Assembly (NCBI GenBank): GCA_910588185.1
Contig: CAJUQR010000001.1
Span: forward strand, 124,001 to 188,000
Length of the DNA stretch: 64,000 nt
From: an uncultured Peptostreptococcaceae bacterium
Lineage (GTDB): Bacteria; Bacillota; Clostridia; Peptostreptococcales; Anaerovoracaceae
Direction of reading: 5' to 3'
Position 1 is the stretch's first letter. Every line of letters starts with the position of its first letter. The notes under the pieces are model-generated. The model did not search any database. It saw nothing but the letters and a program-made list of their open reading frames with translations, and was not told the origin of the DNA. The position numbers and the translations under genes are program-made. This document shows positions 42,992-52,212 of this stretch, one piece after another.

Positions 42992-43020
42992 AGAGCTTTA
43001 AACTCTAGGTTTAAAGCTCT
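42992..43020 (-). terminator. intrinsic terminator of lysS
   Basis: Perfect 12-bp stem AGAGCTTTAAAC / GTTTAAAGCTCT, 5-nt loop, T-rich tail on the minus strand. Confidence 0.85.
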
Positions 43021-43034
43021 ATAGATTTTATTAT

Positions 43035-44579
43035 TTATTCAATCGGTTTCATCGTCGGGAACAATATAATATCTCTTATACTTGGTACATTACAGATAAG
43101 CATTATAACTCTATCGATACCTACACCAAGACCACCTGTAGGAGGAAGACCTACTTCAAGGGCATTTACAAAATCCATATCCATAGGATGAGCCTCTTCA
43201 TCAAGACCTGCATCAAGCTGTGCCTGCTGAATCGTAAATCTTTCAAACTGATCTATCGGGTCATTGAGCTCAGAAAAGGCATTGCACACTTCCCATCCAT
43301 TAATGTACCCTTCAAATCTTCTTGTAATTCTAGGATCCTTAGGGTCTCTCTTAGACAACGGTGAAATTTCCACAGGATGACCTATAACAAATACAGGTCC
43401 GTCCAAATATCCAGGTGCATCCTCGCAATACTCATCAAACATCTCGGCTATTATCTTGCCGCGAGACAGATCCTTTACATCTTCCTCATTCATTCCATAC
43501 TTGACGGCGGCTTCTCTTGCTTCCTCGTCAGAATCAATTTTATGGAAATCTATGCCTGTAATCTCCTTAACAGCGTCGGTCATATCGAGTCTTCTCCATG
43601 GAGGGGTTACATCAAACTCCTTGCCCTGATACTTTATTATCGGACTTCCATTGGCTGCCAAAGCCGCCTTATATATCAGCTGCTCTGTCACATCCATTAC
43701 GCTTTCCATGTTACCATAAGCCATATAGCATTCCATATTGGTAAACTCAGGATTATGATTCCTGTCCATACCTTCATTACGGAACATTTTGCCCATCTCA
43801 TATACTCTGTCAAGACCACCTACAATCAATCTTTTAAGATAAAGCTCGTTGGATATACGCATCTTCATATCTATGTCAAGAGTATTGTGATGTGTATTGA
43901 AAGGTCTTGCGTTGGCACCGCCTGCGATTGTGGTCAAAATAGGAGTATCAACTTCAAGGAATCCGTAATCTTCTTCTAAGACTCTTCTTATCTCCTTTAT
44001 AATCTTTGCACGCTTAATAAAAGTATTTTTTACTTCAGGATTTACTATTAGATCCAAGTATCTTTGACGATAACGCAAATCTGTATCTTTTAATCCATGC
44101 CATTTGTCCGGCAAAATCTGGAGAGACTTTGACAACAATACCACTTTAGTAGTCTTTATTGAAACTTCCCCATGTTTTGTCTTAAACACAGTTCCTTCTA
44201 CGCCTACAATATCTCCTATATCGTATGTTTTAAACCAATCATATTCCTCTTCGCCTATTGCATCACGCCTTACATAACATTGTATTCTTCCTTGTTTATC
44301 CTGAATATCTATAAAGGAAGCTTTGCCCATATTTCTAAATGCCATGATTCTTCCGGCACAGGAAACCTCCTGATCCTCCATAGCATCAAAATTTTCCTTA
44401 ATATCCATACTATGGGCTGTAACATCCCATGTTTCATTTAAAAATGGATTTCTGCCAGCCTCTTGAAGAGCCTTTAACTTTTCTCTTCTTATCTTACGCA
44501 GTTCATTCAGACTTTCTTCTGATACCTCAGGCTCTTGGTCTTCAGAATTCAAATTCTGTCTTGTTTCTTCTATACTCAT
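43035..44579 (-). CDS. lysS: lysyl-tRNA synthetase (class II)
   Basis: Charges tRNA-Lys. 514 residues: charged N-terminal extension, OB-fold domain (AHSMDIKENF... CAGRIMAFRNMGKASFIDIQD), class II catalytic core with motif 2 (MFRNEGMDRNHNPEFTNME) and motif 3 (LGVGIDRVIMLI). Follows greA by 29 bp in the common greA-lysS pair. Confidence 0.97.
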   Translation of the reverse strand: MSIEETRQNLNSEDQEPEVSEESLNELRKIRREKLKALQEAGRNPFLNETWDVTAHSMDIKENFDAMEDQEVSCAGRIMAFRNMGKASFIDIQDKQGRIQCYVRRDAIGEEEYDWFKTYDIGDIVGVEGTVFKTKHGEVSIKTTKVVLLSKSLQILPDKWHGLKDTDLRYRQRYLDLIVNPEVKNTFIKRAKIIKEIRRVLEEDYGFLEVDTPILTTIAGGANARPFNTHHNTLDIDMKMRISNELYLKRLIVGGLDRVYEMGKMFRNEGMDRNHNPEFTNMECYMAYGNMESVMDVTEQLIYKAALAANGSPIIKYQGKEFDVTPPWRRLDMTDAVKEITGIDFHKIDSDEEAREAAVKYGMNEEDVKDLSRGKIIAEMFDEYCEDAPGYLDGPVFVIGHPVEISPLSKRDPKDPRITRRFEGYINGWEVCNAFSELNDPIDQFERFTIQQAQLDAGLDEEAHPMDMDFVNALEVGLPPTGGLGVGIDRVIMLICNVPSIRDIILFPTMKPIE

Positions 44580-44608
44580 CTATAGTACCTCTCTAAAATT
44601 GTACTCTA

Positions 44609-45082
44609 TTATTTGTTTATATCAACGATCTTATAATTAAGTATTCCGTCAGGAACTACTATTTCAACTGTATCTCCTTTTTTCTTTCCAAGAAGATGTT
44701 TGCCTACCTCTGACTCATTGGAGATTCTTCCGTTAAAAGGATCTGCTTCTGTTGAACCTACTATAGTAAATTCCATCTCATCTCCTGCATCAATATCTTT
44801 GACTTTAACCTTAAGACCTACGCTCACTTGATCGCTGCTCATATCCTGTTCGTTGATAATCTTAGCCTTACGGATCATGTTTTCAAGTTTTAAAATTCTT
44901 TCTTCAAGCTCAGCCTGTTCATTTTTAGCTGAATCATATTCGGAGTTCTCAGAAAGGTCACCGTAAGAAATAGCTTCTTTTAGTCTTTCTGAAACTTCTT
45001 TTCTTTTCACGGAAACCAGTTCCTCGTGTTCTGCAACTATTTTGTCATACCCCTCTTGGGTCAGTAAAATTTCTTCTGACAT
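44609..45082 (-). CDS. greA: transcription elongation factor GreA
   Basis: Rescues backtracked RNA polymerase by stimulating transcript cleavage. 157 residues: N-terminal coiled coil (about 10-75, with ENSEYDSAKNEQAELEERI containing the acidic tip) and the C-terminal FKBP-like domain (IVGSTEADPFNGRISNES). Full family length, good ribosome binding site (AAAGGAG), consensus promoter upstream. Confidence 0.97.
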   Translation of the reverse strand: MSEEILLTQEGYDKIVAEHEELVSVKRKEVSERLKEAISYGDLSENSEYDSAKNEQAELEERILKLENMIRKAKIINEQDMSSDQVSVGLKVKVKDIDAGDEMEFTIVGSTEADPFNGRISNESEVGKHLLGKKKGDTVEIVVPDGILNYKIVDINK

Positions 45083-45150
45083 GTTTAACTCTCCTTTCGA
45101 CTTTGTACATCCCTATTAAAATAACATATAAGGACATAGCCGTGCCAAAT

Positions 45151-45179
45151 ATTATATCTTACAGGCGGCTATTTGTCAA
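45151..45179 (-). promoter_or_regulatory. promoter of greA-lysS
   Basis: Consensus minus-strand TTGACA (45174-45179), 17 bp, TATAAT (45151-45156), about 70 bp before greA. Confidence 0.85.
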
Positions 45180-45218
45180 CGATTTGCTAACCTTAGCCAT
45201 CGCCTGCCGTTTGAAAAT

Positions 45219-46256
45219 TTAAACAAAAGCTAATTTTACGCTTCTGCTCTTTGTAAGATATACTAAGGCTCCGTAACTCAAAGCAAAAGTTAGTATATCC
45301 CCAATCTCATAATCTTTTGAATCATCCTCTATATCTACTACTGTATAATCATCAAACGTTTCTCTGATTTTTATACCTTTTTCAACAGAATAAAGGGCAT
45401 CAGCATTACAATAATCCAAAAGCCCCAGATCCAATACCGCTTCTTTTCTCTTATTACCGTATTTATCTGTTATAGTTTTTACCCTTACTATCTCTGCTTT
45501 TAAACGAAAAACATCATAATGAAGATCGCTCATATCATAACCATATACAACACGGTTAGTATGAGCAAGCATAACTTCACCACCTATTCTAAGATGGTTT
45601 ATTTTCTCCGGCATATCCTGATCCCAGATTCTCATTAAGCTGCTGCTGGCGCCACCTGAAACAATATTAAGTTTACGCCCTATTCTGTATTCAACTTTCT
45701 CAGCAATTGACGACAATTTTTCCAAAGTTTCTACTGTAGGCTCCAATGCGCCATAGCATCCCACATTAGTCCCTACGCCTTCAAGATACAAATTATCAAA
45801 TTTTTCTTCAATAAGCTGCGCTGCATCTAAAAGTTCTTCTTTATCCCAAAAACCTTCTCTTAAATCTCCTATGTCCGCCATCAAGATTATTTTGTGTATC
45901 TTTCCCTGACGCTTAGCCTCTTCGTTTAAAGCTATAATCACTTCCAATTCTGTATTCAAGCTGACATCTGTAAGACTTATTACATCTTCTATCTCACTGA
46001 GCATAGGAGTTCTTATGAGCATTATAGATATACCTTGCTTATTACCTGCAAGATTTTCAATTTGTTCAAGCCTTGACGTTCCTATAGATTTTATACCACC
46101 GTCAATATATGCTTTTGTAATCTCCGGAATACCGTTAACACCCTTTATAATTCCCGTTATGGTCACATTGCACTTTTCACAGCGTTTTATTACAGCCTCA
46201 ACATTTTCTTTTTGATAATTTGTATTTATTTCTAATCTGGGATATCTTTCACTCAT
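45219..46256 (-). CDS. PLP-dependent amino acid racemase, Orr-like (first of tandem pair)
   Basis: Fold-III PLP protein of the alanine/ornithine racemase family, 345 residues. N-terminal YPRLEINTNYQKENVEAV, PLP lysine in the GIIKGVNGIPEI segment, mid LILMADIGDLREG-like stretch, and a C-terminal barrel region ending YLTKSRSVKLAFV. Similar throughout to the gene directly upstream. The family includes ornithine racemase of amino-acid-fermenting Clostridia, but the substrate cannot be read off the sequence. Confidence 0.8.
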   Translation of the reverse strand: MSERYPRLEINTNYQKENVEAVIKRCEKCNVTITGIIKGVNGIPEITKAYIDGGIKSIGTSRLEQIENLAGNKQGISIMLIRTPMLSEIEDVISLTDVSLNTELEVIIALNEEAKRQGKIHKIILMADIGDLREGFWDKEELLDAAQLIEEKFDNLYLEGVGTNVGCYGALEPTVETLEKLSSIAEKVEYRIGRKLNIVSGGASSSLMRIWDQDMPEKINHLRIGGEVMLAHTNRVVYGYDMSDLHYDVFRLKAEIVRVKTITDKYGNKRKEAVLDLGLLDYCNADALYSVEKGIKIRETFDDYTVVDIEDDSKDYEIGDILTFALSYGALVYLTKSRSVKLAFV

Positions 46257-46293
46257 TATATGTTTCCTCTAATATTATCTCAGCTAAAACTTA

Positions 46294-47382
46294 TTAAACA
46301 AATACTATATTCACATTTTTACAATTAGTGAGATATACAAGCGTAGCATAACATACATCAAAAGTCATTATATCGCCAACTTTATAATCTCTGGTTGCAT
46401 CCTCTACATCTACTATAGTATGGTCACTTGATGCTCCTAATATTTCTATTCCTTCTTCCATAGGAATTAAATCTTTATAGTCACCATAATCTACTTTTCC
46501 TACTGCCAAAAGTGCTCTTTTTCTTATGCCTCTGTCAACATATTCAGGTGTGTGCCCAAAGGCATCTACAGCAATAGTTCCTATAGGATGGGTCGGTTTA
46601 TTCTTGACCTCAATCACCTCGGCCTTTAAACGGAAAACATCTTGATGCAAACAGCTTACATCATAATGATAAAAGCGATCCATGTCCATTGCCAAAAGAA
46701 TTCCCTCTCCTACTCTCAGTAAGTTTATCTTTTTAGGAATGTTGCCATCCCATATTCTCATGAGACTTGCAGTAGCTCCACCTGCAACATACTCAAGTTC
46801 ACGTCCCAAACGTTCTTCAATCTTTTCTGCTAAATCAGCAAGCTCTTCAAGCTTTTCAGGCGTAGGTAGAATTGCACCATAACATCCAACATTAGTTCCT
46901 ATTCCTACAAGTTGTATGTTGACCAATTTATTTTCTATATATTCTGCAACTTCGAGAACTTCATCTCTGTCCCAATAGCCTTCCCGCAAATCTCCCATTT
47001 CTGCCATCAATATAATCTTGTGCAGCTTACCTTGCTTTCTTGCTTCAGCATTTAAAGCTTTTATCACTTCAAGTTCACTGTTTAAACTCATATCGGTAAG
47101 CCTAATTACATCGGAAACCTCGCTTAACATAGGTATCCTTATAAGTACCATAGGCTTGGTTATTCCTGCATTTATGGCGTCCTCAAGCTGTTCCAGTCTT
47201 GAAGATGCAAGCATTGCTGCTCCGCCTTCATCAAATGCTTTGGCAACTTCAGGTATCCCTGTAGCGCCTTTAATAACCCCCATCACCTGAACACCTTGTC
47301 CGCCGCATTTTTCTACTACAGTCGCAACATTTTGCCTCAAATGCTCTAAGTTAATTTCTAATCTAGGGTATCTGTTGTTCAT
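46294..47382 (-). CDS. PLP-dependent amino acid racemase, Orr-like (second of tandem pair)
   Basis: 362-residue paralogue of the gene at 45219-46256, with matching start (YPRLEINLEHLRQNVATV), PLP lysine segment GVIKGATGIPEV, KIILMAEMGDLREGYWDRDE and end YLTNCKNVNIVFV. Lies 37 bp upstream of its paralogue and 23 bp downstream of deoD. It carries a short extra segment near residue 270 (PTHPIGTIAVDAFGHT). The tandem arrangement suggests different amino acid preferences, an inference. Confidence 0.8.
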   Translation of the reverse strand: MNNRYPRLEINLEHLRQNVATVVEKCGGQGVQVMGVIKGATGIPEVAKAFDEGGAAMLASSRLEQLEDAINAGITKPMVLIRIPMLSEVSDVIRLTDMSLNSELEVIKALNAEARKQGKLHKIILMAEMGDLREGYWDRDEVLEVAEYIENKLVNIQLVGIGTNVGCYGAILPTPEKLEELADLAEKIEERLGRELEYVAGGATASLMRIWDGNIPKKINLLRVGEGILLAMDMDRFYHYDVSCLHQDVFRLKAEVIEVKNKPTHPIGTIAVDAFGHTPEYVDRGIRKRALLAVGKVDYGDYKDLIPMEEGIEILGASSDHTIVDVEDATRDYKVGDIMTFDVCYATLVYLTNCKNVNIVFV

Positions 47383-47405
47383 GATATTTGCCTCCTTAAT
47401 TATGG

Positions 47406-48113
47406 CTAAGCTGTTTCAAGCGCTATCTCCATCATATTTGTAAATGTTAACTGTCTTTCTTCTGCGGTGGTTGCTTCTCCTGTAAAAGGATTATCAGAAA
47501 TTGTGCAGATTGCCAATGCATTTTTCCCTGCTCTTGCCGCATTCATATACAATGCAGCGGCTTCCATCTCTGTCGCAAGCACTCCCATCTTCTGCCACTC
47601 TCCTAAACTCTGAGCATCATCATAAAAGACGTCAGAAGAATATATATTGCCTACTTTAGGTTCTATGCCCTTTTTCTCTGCAACATCTATTGCCTTTTTT
47701 AAAAGTTCATATGAACAAATAGGCGCATAAGTTCCGGGAAGTTTAAACTGCATAGCATAATTGGAATTGGTGCATGCTCCCATTCCAAATACTACGTCTC
47801 TAACCTTTAATGCAGGATCTATAACACCTGCCGTACCCACTCTTATTATATTTTTAACATCATAAAAATTAAACAGCTCATAAGAATAGATTCCCATTGA
47901 CGGCATACCCATTCCTGAAGCCATAACTGAAACTCTTTTTCCTTTATATGTGCCTGTATATCCATGTATTCCCCTGACATTGTTTATAAGTACTGCATCT
48001 TCTAAAAATGTCTCTGCGATAAACTTAGCACGCAGCGGGTCGCCCGGCATCAAGACTGTATCCGCAAAATCTCCTTTTTTTGCTTCAATATGTGGTGTAG
48101 GAATATTTGACAT
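47406..48113 (-). CDS. deoD: purine-nucleoside phosphorylase (DeoD type)
   Basis: Cleaves purine (deoxy)nucleosides with phosphate. 235 residues, the usual length of the hexameric DeoD type. Motifs: TVLMPGDPLRAKFIAE near the start, RVGTAGVID phosphate region, VLATEMEAAALYM purine site and AICTISDNPFTGE. First gene of the deoD-racemase-racemase run with an own promoter. Confidence 0.96.
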   Translation of the reverse strand: MSNIPTPHIEAKKGDFADTVLMPGDPLRAKFIAETFLEDAVLINNVRGIHGYTGTYKGKRVSVMASGMGMPSMGIYSYELFNFYDVKNIIRVGTAGVIDPALKVRDVVFGMGACTNSNYAMQFKLPGTYAPICSYELLKKAIDVAEKKGIEPKVGNIYSSDVFYDDAQSLGEWQKMGVLATEMEAAALYMNAARAGKNALAICTISDNPFTGEATTAEERQLTFTNMMEIALETA

Positions 48114-48156
48114 AGGTAGTCTCCCTTCTATTCTTTCAATTGATATATTATATTAC

Positions 48157-48185
48157 ATTCTACATAATAAGCAGACGTTTAACAA
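48157..48185 (-). promoter_or_regulatory. promoter of deoD
   Basis: Minus-strand TTGTTA (48180-48185), 17 bp, TAGAAT (48157-48162). Distance to ATG about 43 bp. Confidence 0.6.
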
Positions 48186-48239
48186 GGAAAATACTTGAAA
48201 ATCACCAAAAATTTTTGACGATTTATTACTTGTATAAAT

Positions 48240-51200
48240 TTAGTTTATAATATTGTAACTGCATCCTTCAAACATGGTATCAAACATACAAATTCCTTTG
48301 TATCTGCAATAAGTACATGCTGACCTTTCCTTGGTCTTCATAGGATGGGCATCTATCTTACCATCAAGAAGTTCTTTACAAGCTTCTTTAACCTTTTGTT
48401 TAACGGCTTCCTGCAATGAATCAAACTCTTCTTCTGACATCAAGCCTTCTTTTCCGGTGTTTTTTATGCCTTCTTTGGTCACCCGTATAGGCACAATTTC
48501 TGAAAATCCTCCGAATTCTCCCGCTATGTCTGTTATAACCCTTGGGTCATCAACCATTATTCCATCTAATTTAAAAGATTTTCTTATCTCTTTTTCCAGC
48601 ACTTCAGAATCAATATCTTTCTGAGAAAAATCCACTGTCGGGTCTTTTATTTTAAAATAAAACACTCCTGCCGGTTTATTTTCAGTACTGCAAGCCGCTT
48701 GCAAATACATCATAAGCTGAAGCCTGTACCCTGATGACGCTTCATTGGTATCAAAAGACTCATTTCCTGTTTTGTAATCTATAATTTTGACTCTATCATC
48801 GCTTAGATAATCAACTCTGTCTATGATACCTTCTACAAAAACTGTTCTGTCTCCAAGATTTATTTCTACAGGAGGCAATGAACCTTTTCGTCCAAATACC
48901 ACTTCCGGCTTTATATTCCGTATATTGCCTTGTCTAACTTGCTCCACCATAGTCCAGCAAACTTGCCTTAATATTTCAAATGCTCTTTGTCCTCTGTATG
49001 TTTCTATATTATTATCATTAAATAGTCCGTCTCTGTAGTTTCCCGCTATTTTCTCTACTTTCTCCTGTATTAAATCATCTAAATCTTCACGTTTTACTGT
49101 CATCCATGGCGATTCTGCTGACGTGATGTCAATTCCGGACCGGGTTAGTTCTTTGGTGACCTCCATCAGGCATTGATGATATACATCCCCAATTTCACGA
49201 GGCGCAGCTTCATATATTCTTCTCTCTTCAGGTTTCAGCCCATAAGAAACCAAATGAGAAAAAGGGCACCTGGCAAATCTTTCAATTCTTGATGGACTCA
49301 AAGACATTGCTTCATCAGTGTTCTTCCTGAACAAAGCATCAGCAGCAGCCTTTCCCAATTCTTCATATTTATTGGTAAAGGATAATGCATTCCTGATTCT
49401 TTCTACTTTTTCCGGCTGATTCTTTTCAAACCAGCCAAGAGCCTGCTTCCACTCGCCACATATTTCTTTCCCTTCCCCTACAGATTGAAGTGATTCTGTC
49501 AAATGTCTGAGCCCGCTCACTTTGCTGTTAATTAACGGAAAATTATCACTACCGTTAATTACATCTTTTCTTATTGGCAAATCAGGAAAAAGTTCCTTCA
49601 ATTTTGTGAAAATTTTTGAAGGCTTAATTTGATTACCTTCCATATCCGAAAGACTATAACTTACCCAAAGGTAATCAGACGGTGAAGAAAAGTTTCTATA
49701 AATAGCCATTTTTTCTTCCATAAATCTAATCTTATCCACCTTGCACAATTCTTTACCTTCATTATGAAAAAGTTCTCTTTCTTCAGGTGAAAACAAACCT
49801 TGAGACGGTTTTTCCTGTGGTAAAATTCCTTCATTAGCCCCTACCACAACTAAAGCTTTTATCTTTCCTGTCCTGCTCCTCTGCATAGTTCCAAGCAAGA
49901 GGCCATCCTCAGTTGGAGGCAGAATTCCTATTTCTACCTGAGAAATTCCTACATAAAATATATCTCTAAAATCTGCCGCATCGAAAGTCTCATCTCCCAT
50001 TATTTCATACATCTGGTCGAAAATAGTTACAATGCTGTCCCATGTCTGTATAGTTTCATCTGCAAAGTCTGTCAATCCTTTCTTTTCCTGTTCTTGAGAA
50101 AATAGTAAGATTTTCTCTTTAAGTTTAAGCTCATCGCAGAGATAATTATAAAAATCCTTTATAAATTCACCTGTAATAGTATTATTCTCAAAAATCTTTT
50201 CAAGAGGAAGCAAATGCTTTATAGCTTTAATACGAAGTTCCTCGACTTTCTTAATGCCCTCTTCTCCATATTCACCCTTTCCTCTCCTGAAAGGTTTTTT
50301 CCACATAGTTCCCTTAATCTTATATTTAATACTATAGTTTTCAAGTTCAGCTATCTCTTCCGTATCAAAATCTCCAAACCCTGCTTTGAGCAACTTTAAC
50401 ATACAGCCGGACCTGTATTTTTCAACTACAACGTCTAATAACGATATAACCATTTGAACTATTACACTGGATAAAATATTTTTCTTTGTGTCTGTGAACA
50501 CTTCAATTCCATACTCATTAAACACTCTTGCCAGAACTTCTCCACGGCCCTCCATATCATTACAGATGACCTTTATGTCCTTATATCTTAAATTTTTATC
50601 ACGAACAAGATTGAGCACGTAAGAAGCAGCGCTTTCAGCCTCATTATATATTCCGGCAGCCTCAACTAATGTCACTCCGCAGCTTTCATCGCTTTTAAAC
50701 GATGGTAATGAATAAAGCTCTTTTTCTATATGTTTTATCGCCTCTTTTTTCTCTGAAACTTCAAATTTATTTCCTATAGCAATTCTTCTATGTGCAACTC
50801 CAAGATTGTCAGCAAGTGTTTCGGCATTTGACATTACTATGGACGCCAAATCAAATAAATCTCTGTCACGACTCGTGTCCCCATATGTCATAACGAGATT
50901 CAGCTCATCAGCCGTTTGCATAAGCTGTCCAAGAAGCGCCATTGCCTTGGGTGCGAAACTATCAAAACCATAAACCCATATTCTGCTTCCTTTAACTAGC
51001 TGTGACTGTGCGATTTTGCCTATATACAAATCTGCATAGTCTTCCGTATCAGTATATTTGCCTTTAATCTGCTCTTCATAATCGGCAAACAAAGTGTATA
51101 CATCCATAAGTTTCTTTTTAGTATAAGAATCTGCATCACACATATCCGCCATATTTTTTAAGTCATCGGGACCGCAGTCATATTGCTTCATTTCAGATAT

Positions 51201-51548
51201 AAAGTTGTTTACTGAATCCAAAAATGAACTTCTTGATTCCATACCTTTAAAAAGCAACAAATTTTCTTTTTGCCTGCAAGCGCTCCTATAAAGAAGAATA
51301 TGTCTTCCGTATTTATCTATAAAGTTTTTTCTCCCTCCACCTAATTCGCTTAAAATACGACTTCCAAGCCTTGATGGTGAAAGAATTTCAACATCCACAA
51401 GTGCCGAAACGCCAAGATGGCGGAAAGCTTCCCTTTCCGCCTCTAAAGTATATTGATCTGGTACTAATATTAACGTTCTTCCAGTCAAGTTACTAAATAT
51501 AAACTTTTCCTTGTCCAGATTTTCTCTGCCATAATAGATGGTAAACAC
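48240..51548 (-). CDS. addB: ATP-dependent nuclease subunit AddB
   Basis: Subunit of the AddAB (RecBCD-like) helicase-nuclease for double-strand break repair. 1102 residues. The N-terminal helicase-like part begins YYGRENLDKEKF, where family members usually carry a Walker A loop (GRxGSGKS); that loop is missing. RTLILVPDQYTLEAEREAF is conserved. The C-terminal RecB-like nuclease (VKIIDYKTGNESFD) has the Fe-S cysteines: one in ERFARCPFSHLV and three in CTYC...GIC...EGC near the end. addA is not adjacent, which is unusual. Confidence 0.92.
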   Translation of the reverse strand: MFTIYYGRENLDKEKFIFSNLTGRTLILVPDQYTLEAEREAFRHLGVSALVDVEILSPSRLGSRILSELGGGRKNFIDKYGRHILLYRSACRQKENLLLFKGMESRSSFLDSVNNFISEMKQYDCGPDDLKNMADMCDADSYTKKKLMDVYTLFADYEEQIKGKYTDTEDYADLYIGKIAQSQLVKGSRIWVYGFDSFAPKAMALLGQLMQTADELNLVMTYGDTSRDRDLFDLASIVMSNAETLADNLGVAHRRIAIGNKFEVSEKKEAIKHIEKELYSLPSFKSDESCGVTLVEAAGIYNEAESAASYVLNLVRDKNLRYKDIKVICNDMEGRGEVLARVFNEYGIEVFTDTKKNILSSVIVQMVISLLDVVVEKYRSGCMLKLLKAGFGDFDTEEIAELENYSIKYKIKGTMWKKPFRRGKGEYGEEGIKKVEELRIKAIKHLLPLEKIFENNTITGEFIKDFYNYLCDELKLKEKILLFSQEQEKKGLTDFADETIQTWDSIVTIFDQMYEIMGDETFDAADFRDIFYVGISQVEIGILPPTEDGLLLGTMQRSRTGKIKALVVVGANEGILPQEKPSQGLFSPEERELFHNEGKELCKVDKIRFMEEKMAIYRNFSSPSDYLWVSYSLSDMEGNQIKPSKIFTKLKELFPDLPIRKDVINGSDNFPLINSKVSGLRHLTESLQSVGEGKEICGEWKQALGWFEKNQPEKVERIRNALSFTNKYEELGKAAADALFRKNTDEAMSLSPSRIERFARCPFSHLVSYGLKPEERRIYEAAPREIGDVYHQCLMEVTKELTRSGIDITSAESPWMTVKREDLDDLIQEKVEKIAGNYRDGLFNDNNIETYRGQRAFEILRQVCWTMVEQVRQGNIRNIKPEVVFGRKGSLPPVEINLGDRTVFVEGIIDRVDYLSDDRVKIIDYKTGNESFDTNEASSGYRLQLMMYLQAACSTENKPAGVFYFKIKDPTVDFSQKDIDSEVLEKEIRKSFKLDGIMVDDPRVITDIAGEFGGFSEIVPIRVTKEGIKNTGKEGLMSEEEFDSLQEAVKQKVKEACKELLDGKIDAHPMKTKERSACTYCRYKGICMFDTMFEGCSYNIIN

Positions 51549-52195
51549 TATTTTGCCTCTTTTAGAACATCTAACAAACTCATAGGATTTTCTATCATAT
51601 AATCAACTTTGCAGTCTTTTAGTTTATCATCAGCTCCCGTAATTCTCCAATCGACTAATACCGATTTGACTCCAGCATTATTGGCACATTTTATATCAAA
51701 GGCACTGTCGCCAACCATCAGCGTACTCTCTGCCTCTGCTCCAAGTTTCCTTAAGCCAAGCAAAAGCGGCTCAGGATTGGGTTTATGTTTATCAGTATCA
51801 TCGCAGCTTACTATACTGTCAAAATAATCAGTTATTCCGAACTTCTCCATATAAAATTCAGTTGATTCCTTAGTTCTTGAAGTCACAACACCAACTTTAT
51901 ATCCTGCTGCTTTAACCGCTTTAAGCATGTCCTCTATTCCCGGGAAAAGTTTTACAAGCTCATCTGCCTTTTCTCTCTGATGAAGTCTGTAAACCTCTGC
52001 GCTCTCTTCCGGAGCAACCTCCGGAAATTCCCTTGCCATTGTTATGAGCAAAGGCTCTCCAAAACATTTAGTTATATGGTCAACAGGCATTTCATTCCCT
52101 GAATAAAATTTATATGTATGCTGCCAGGCTTCAATTATCACATCATTGGTATTTACAAGTGTTCCGTCAAAATCGAATATAACTGTATCTATCAT
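51548..52195 (-). CDS. HAD phosphatase, PpaX/Gph-like
   Basis: HAD-superfamily phosphatase, 215 residues. Nucleophile motif DFDGTLVNT at 8-16, cap domain, motif II VVTSRTK, and DKHKPNPEPLLLGLRKL with motif IV GDSAFDIKCA. Resembles pyrophosphatase PpaX and phosphoglycolate phosphatase; substrate undecided. Its stop overlaps the addB start. Confidence 0.85.
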   Translation of the reverse strand: MIDTVIFDFDGTLVNTNDVIIEAWQHTYKFYSGNEMPVDHITKCFGEPLLITMAREFPEVAPEESAEVYRLHQREKADELVKLFPGIEDMLKAVKAAGYKVGVVTSRTKESTEFYMEKFGITDYFDSIVSCDDTDKHKPNPEPLLLGLRKLGAEAESTLMVGDSAFDIKCANNAGVKSVLVDWRITGADDKLKDCKVDYMIENPMSLLDVLKEAK

Positions 52196-52212
52196 TCATT
52201 TTCTCCTGCTAA

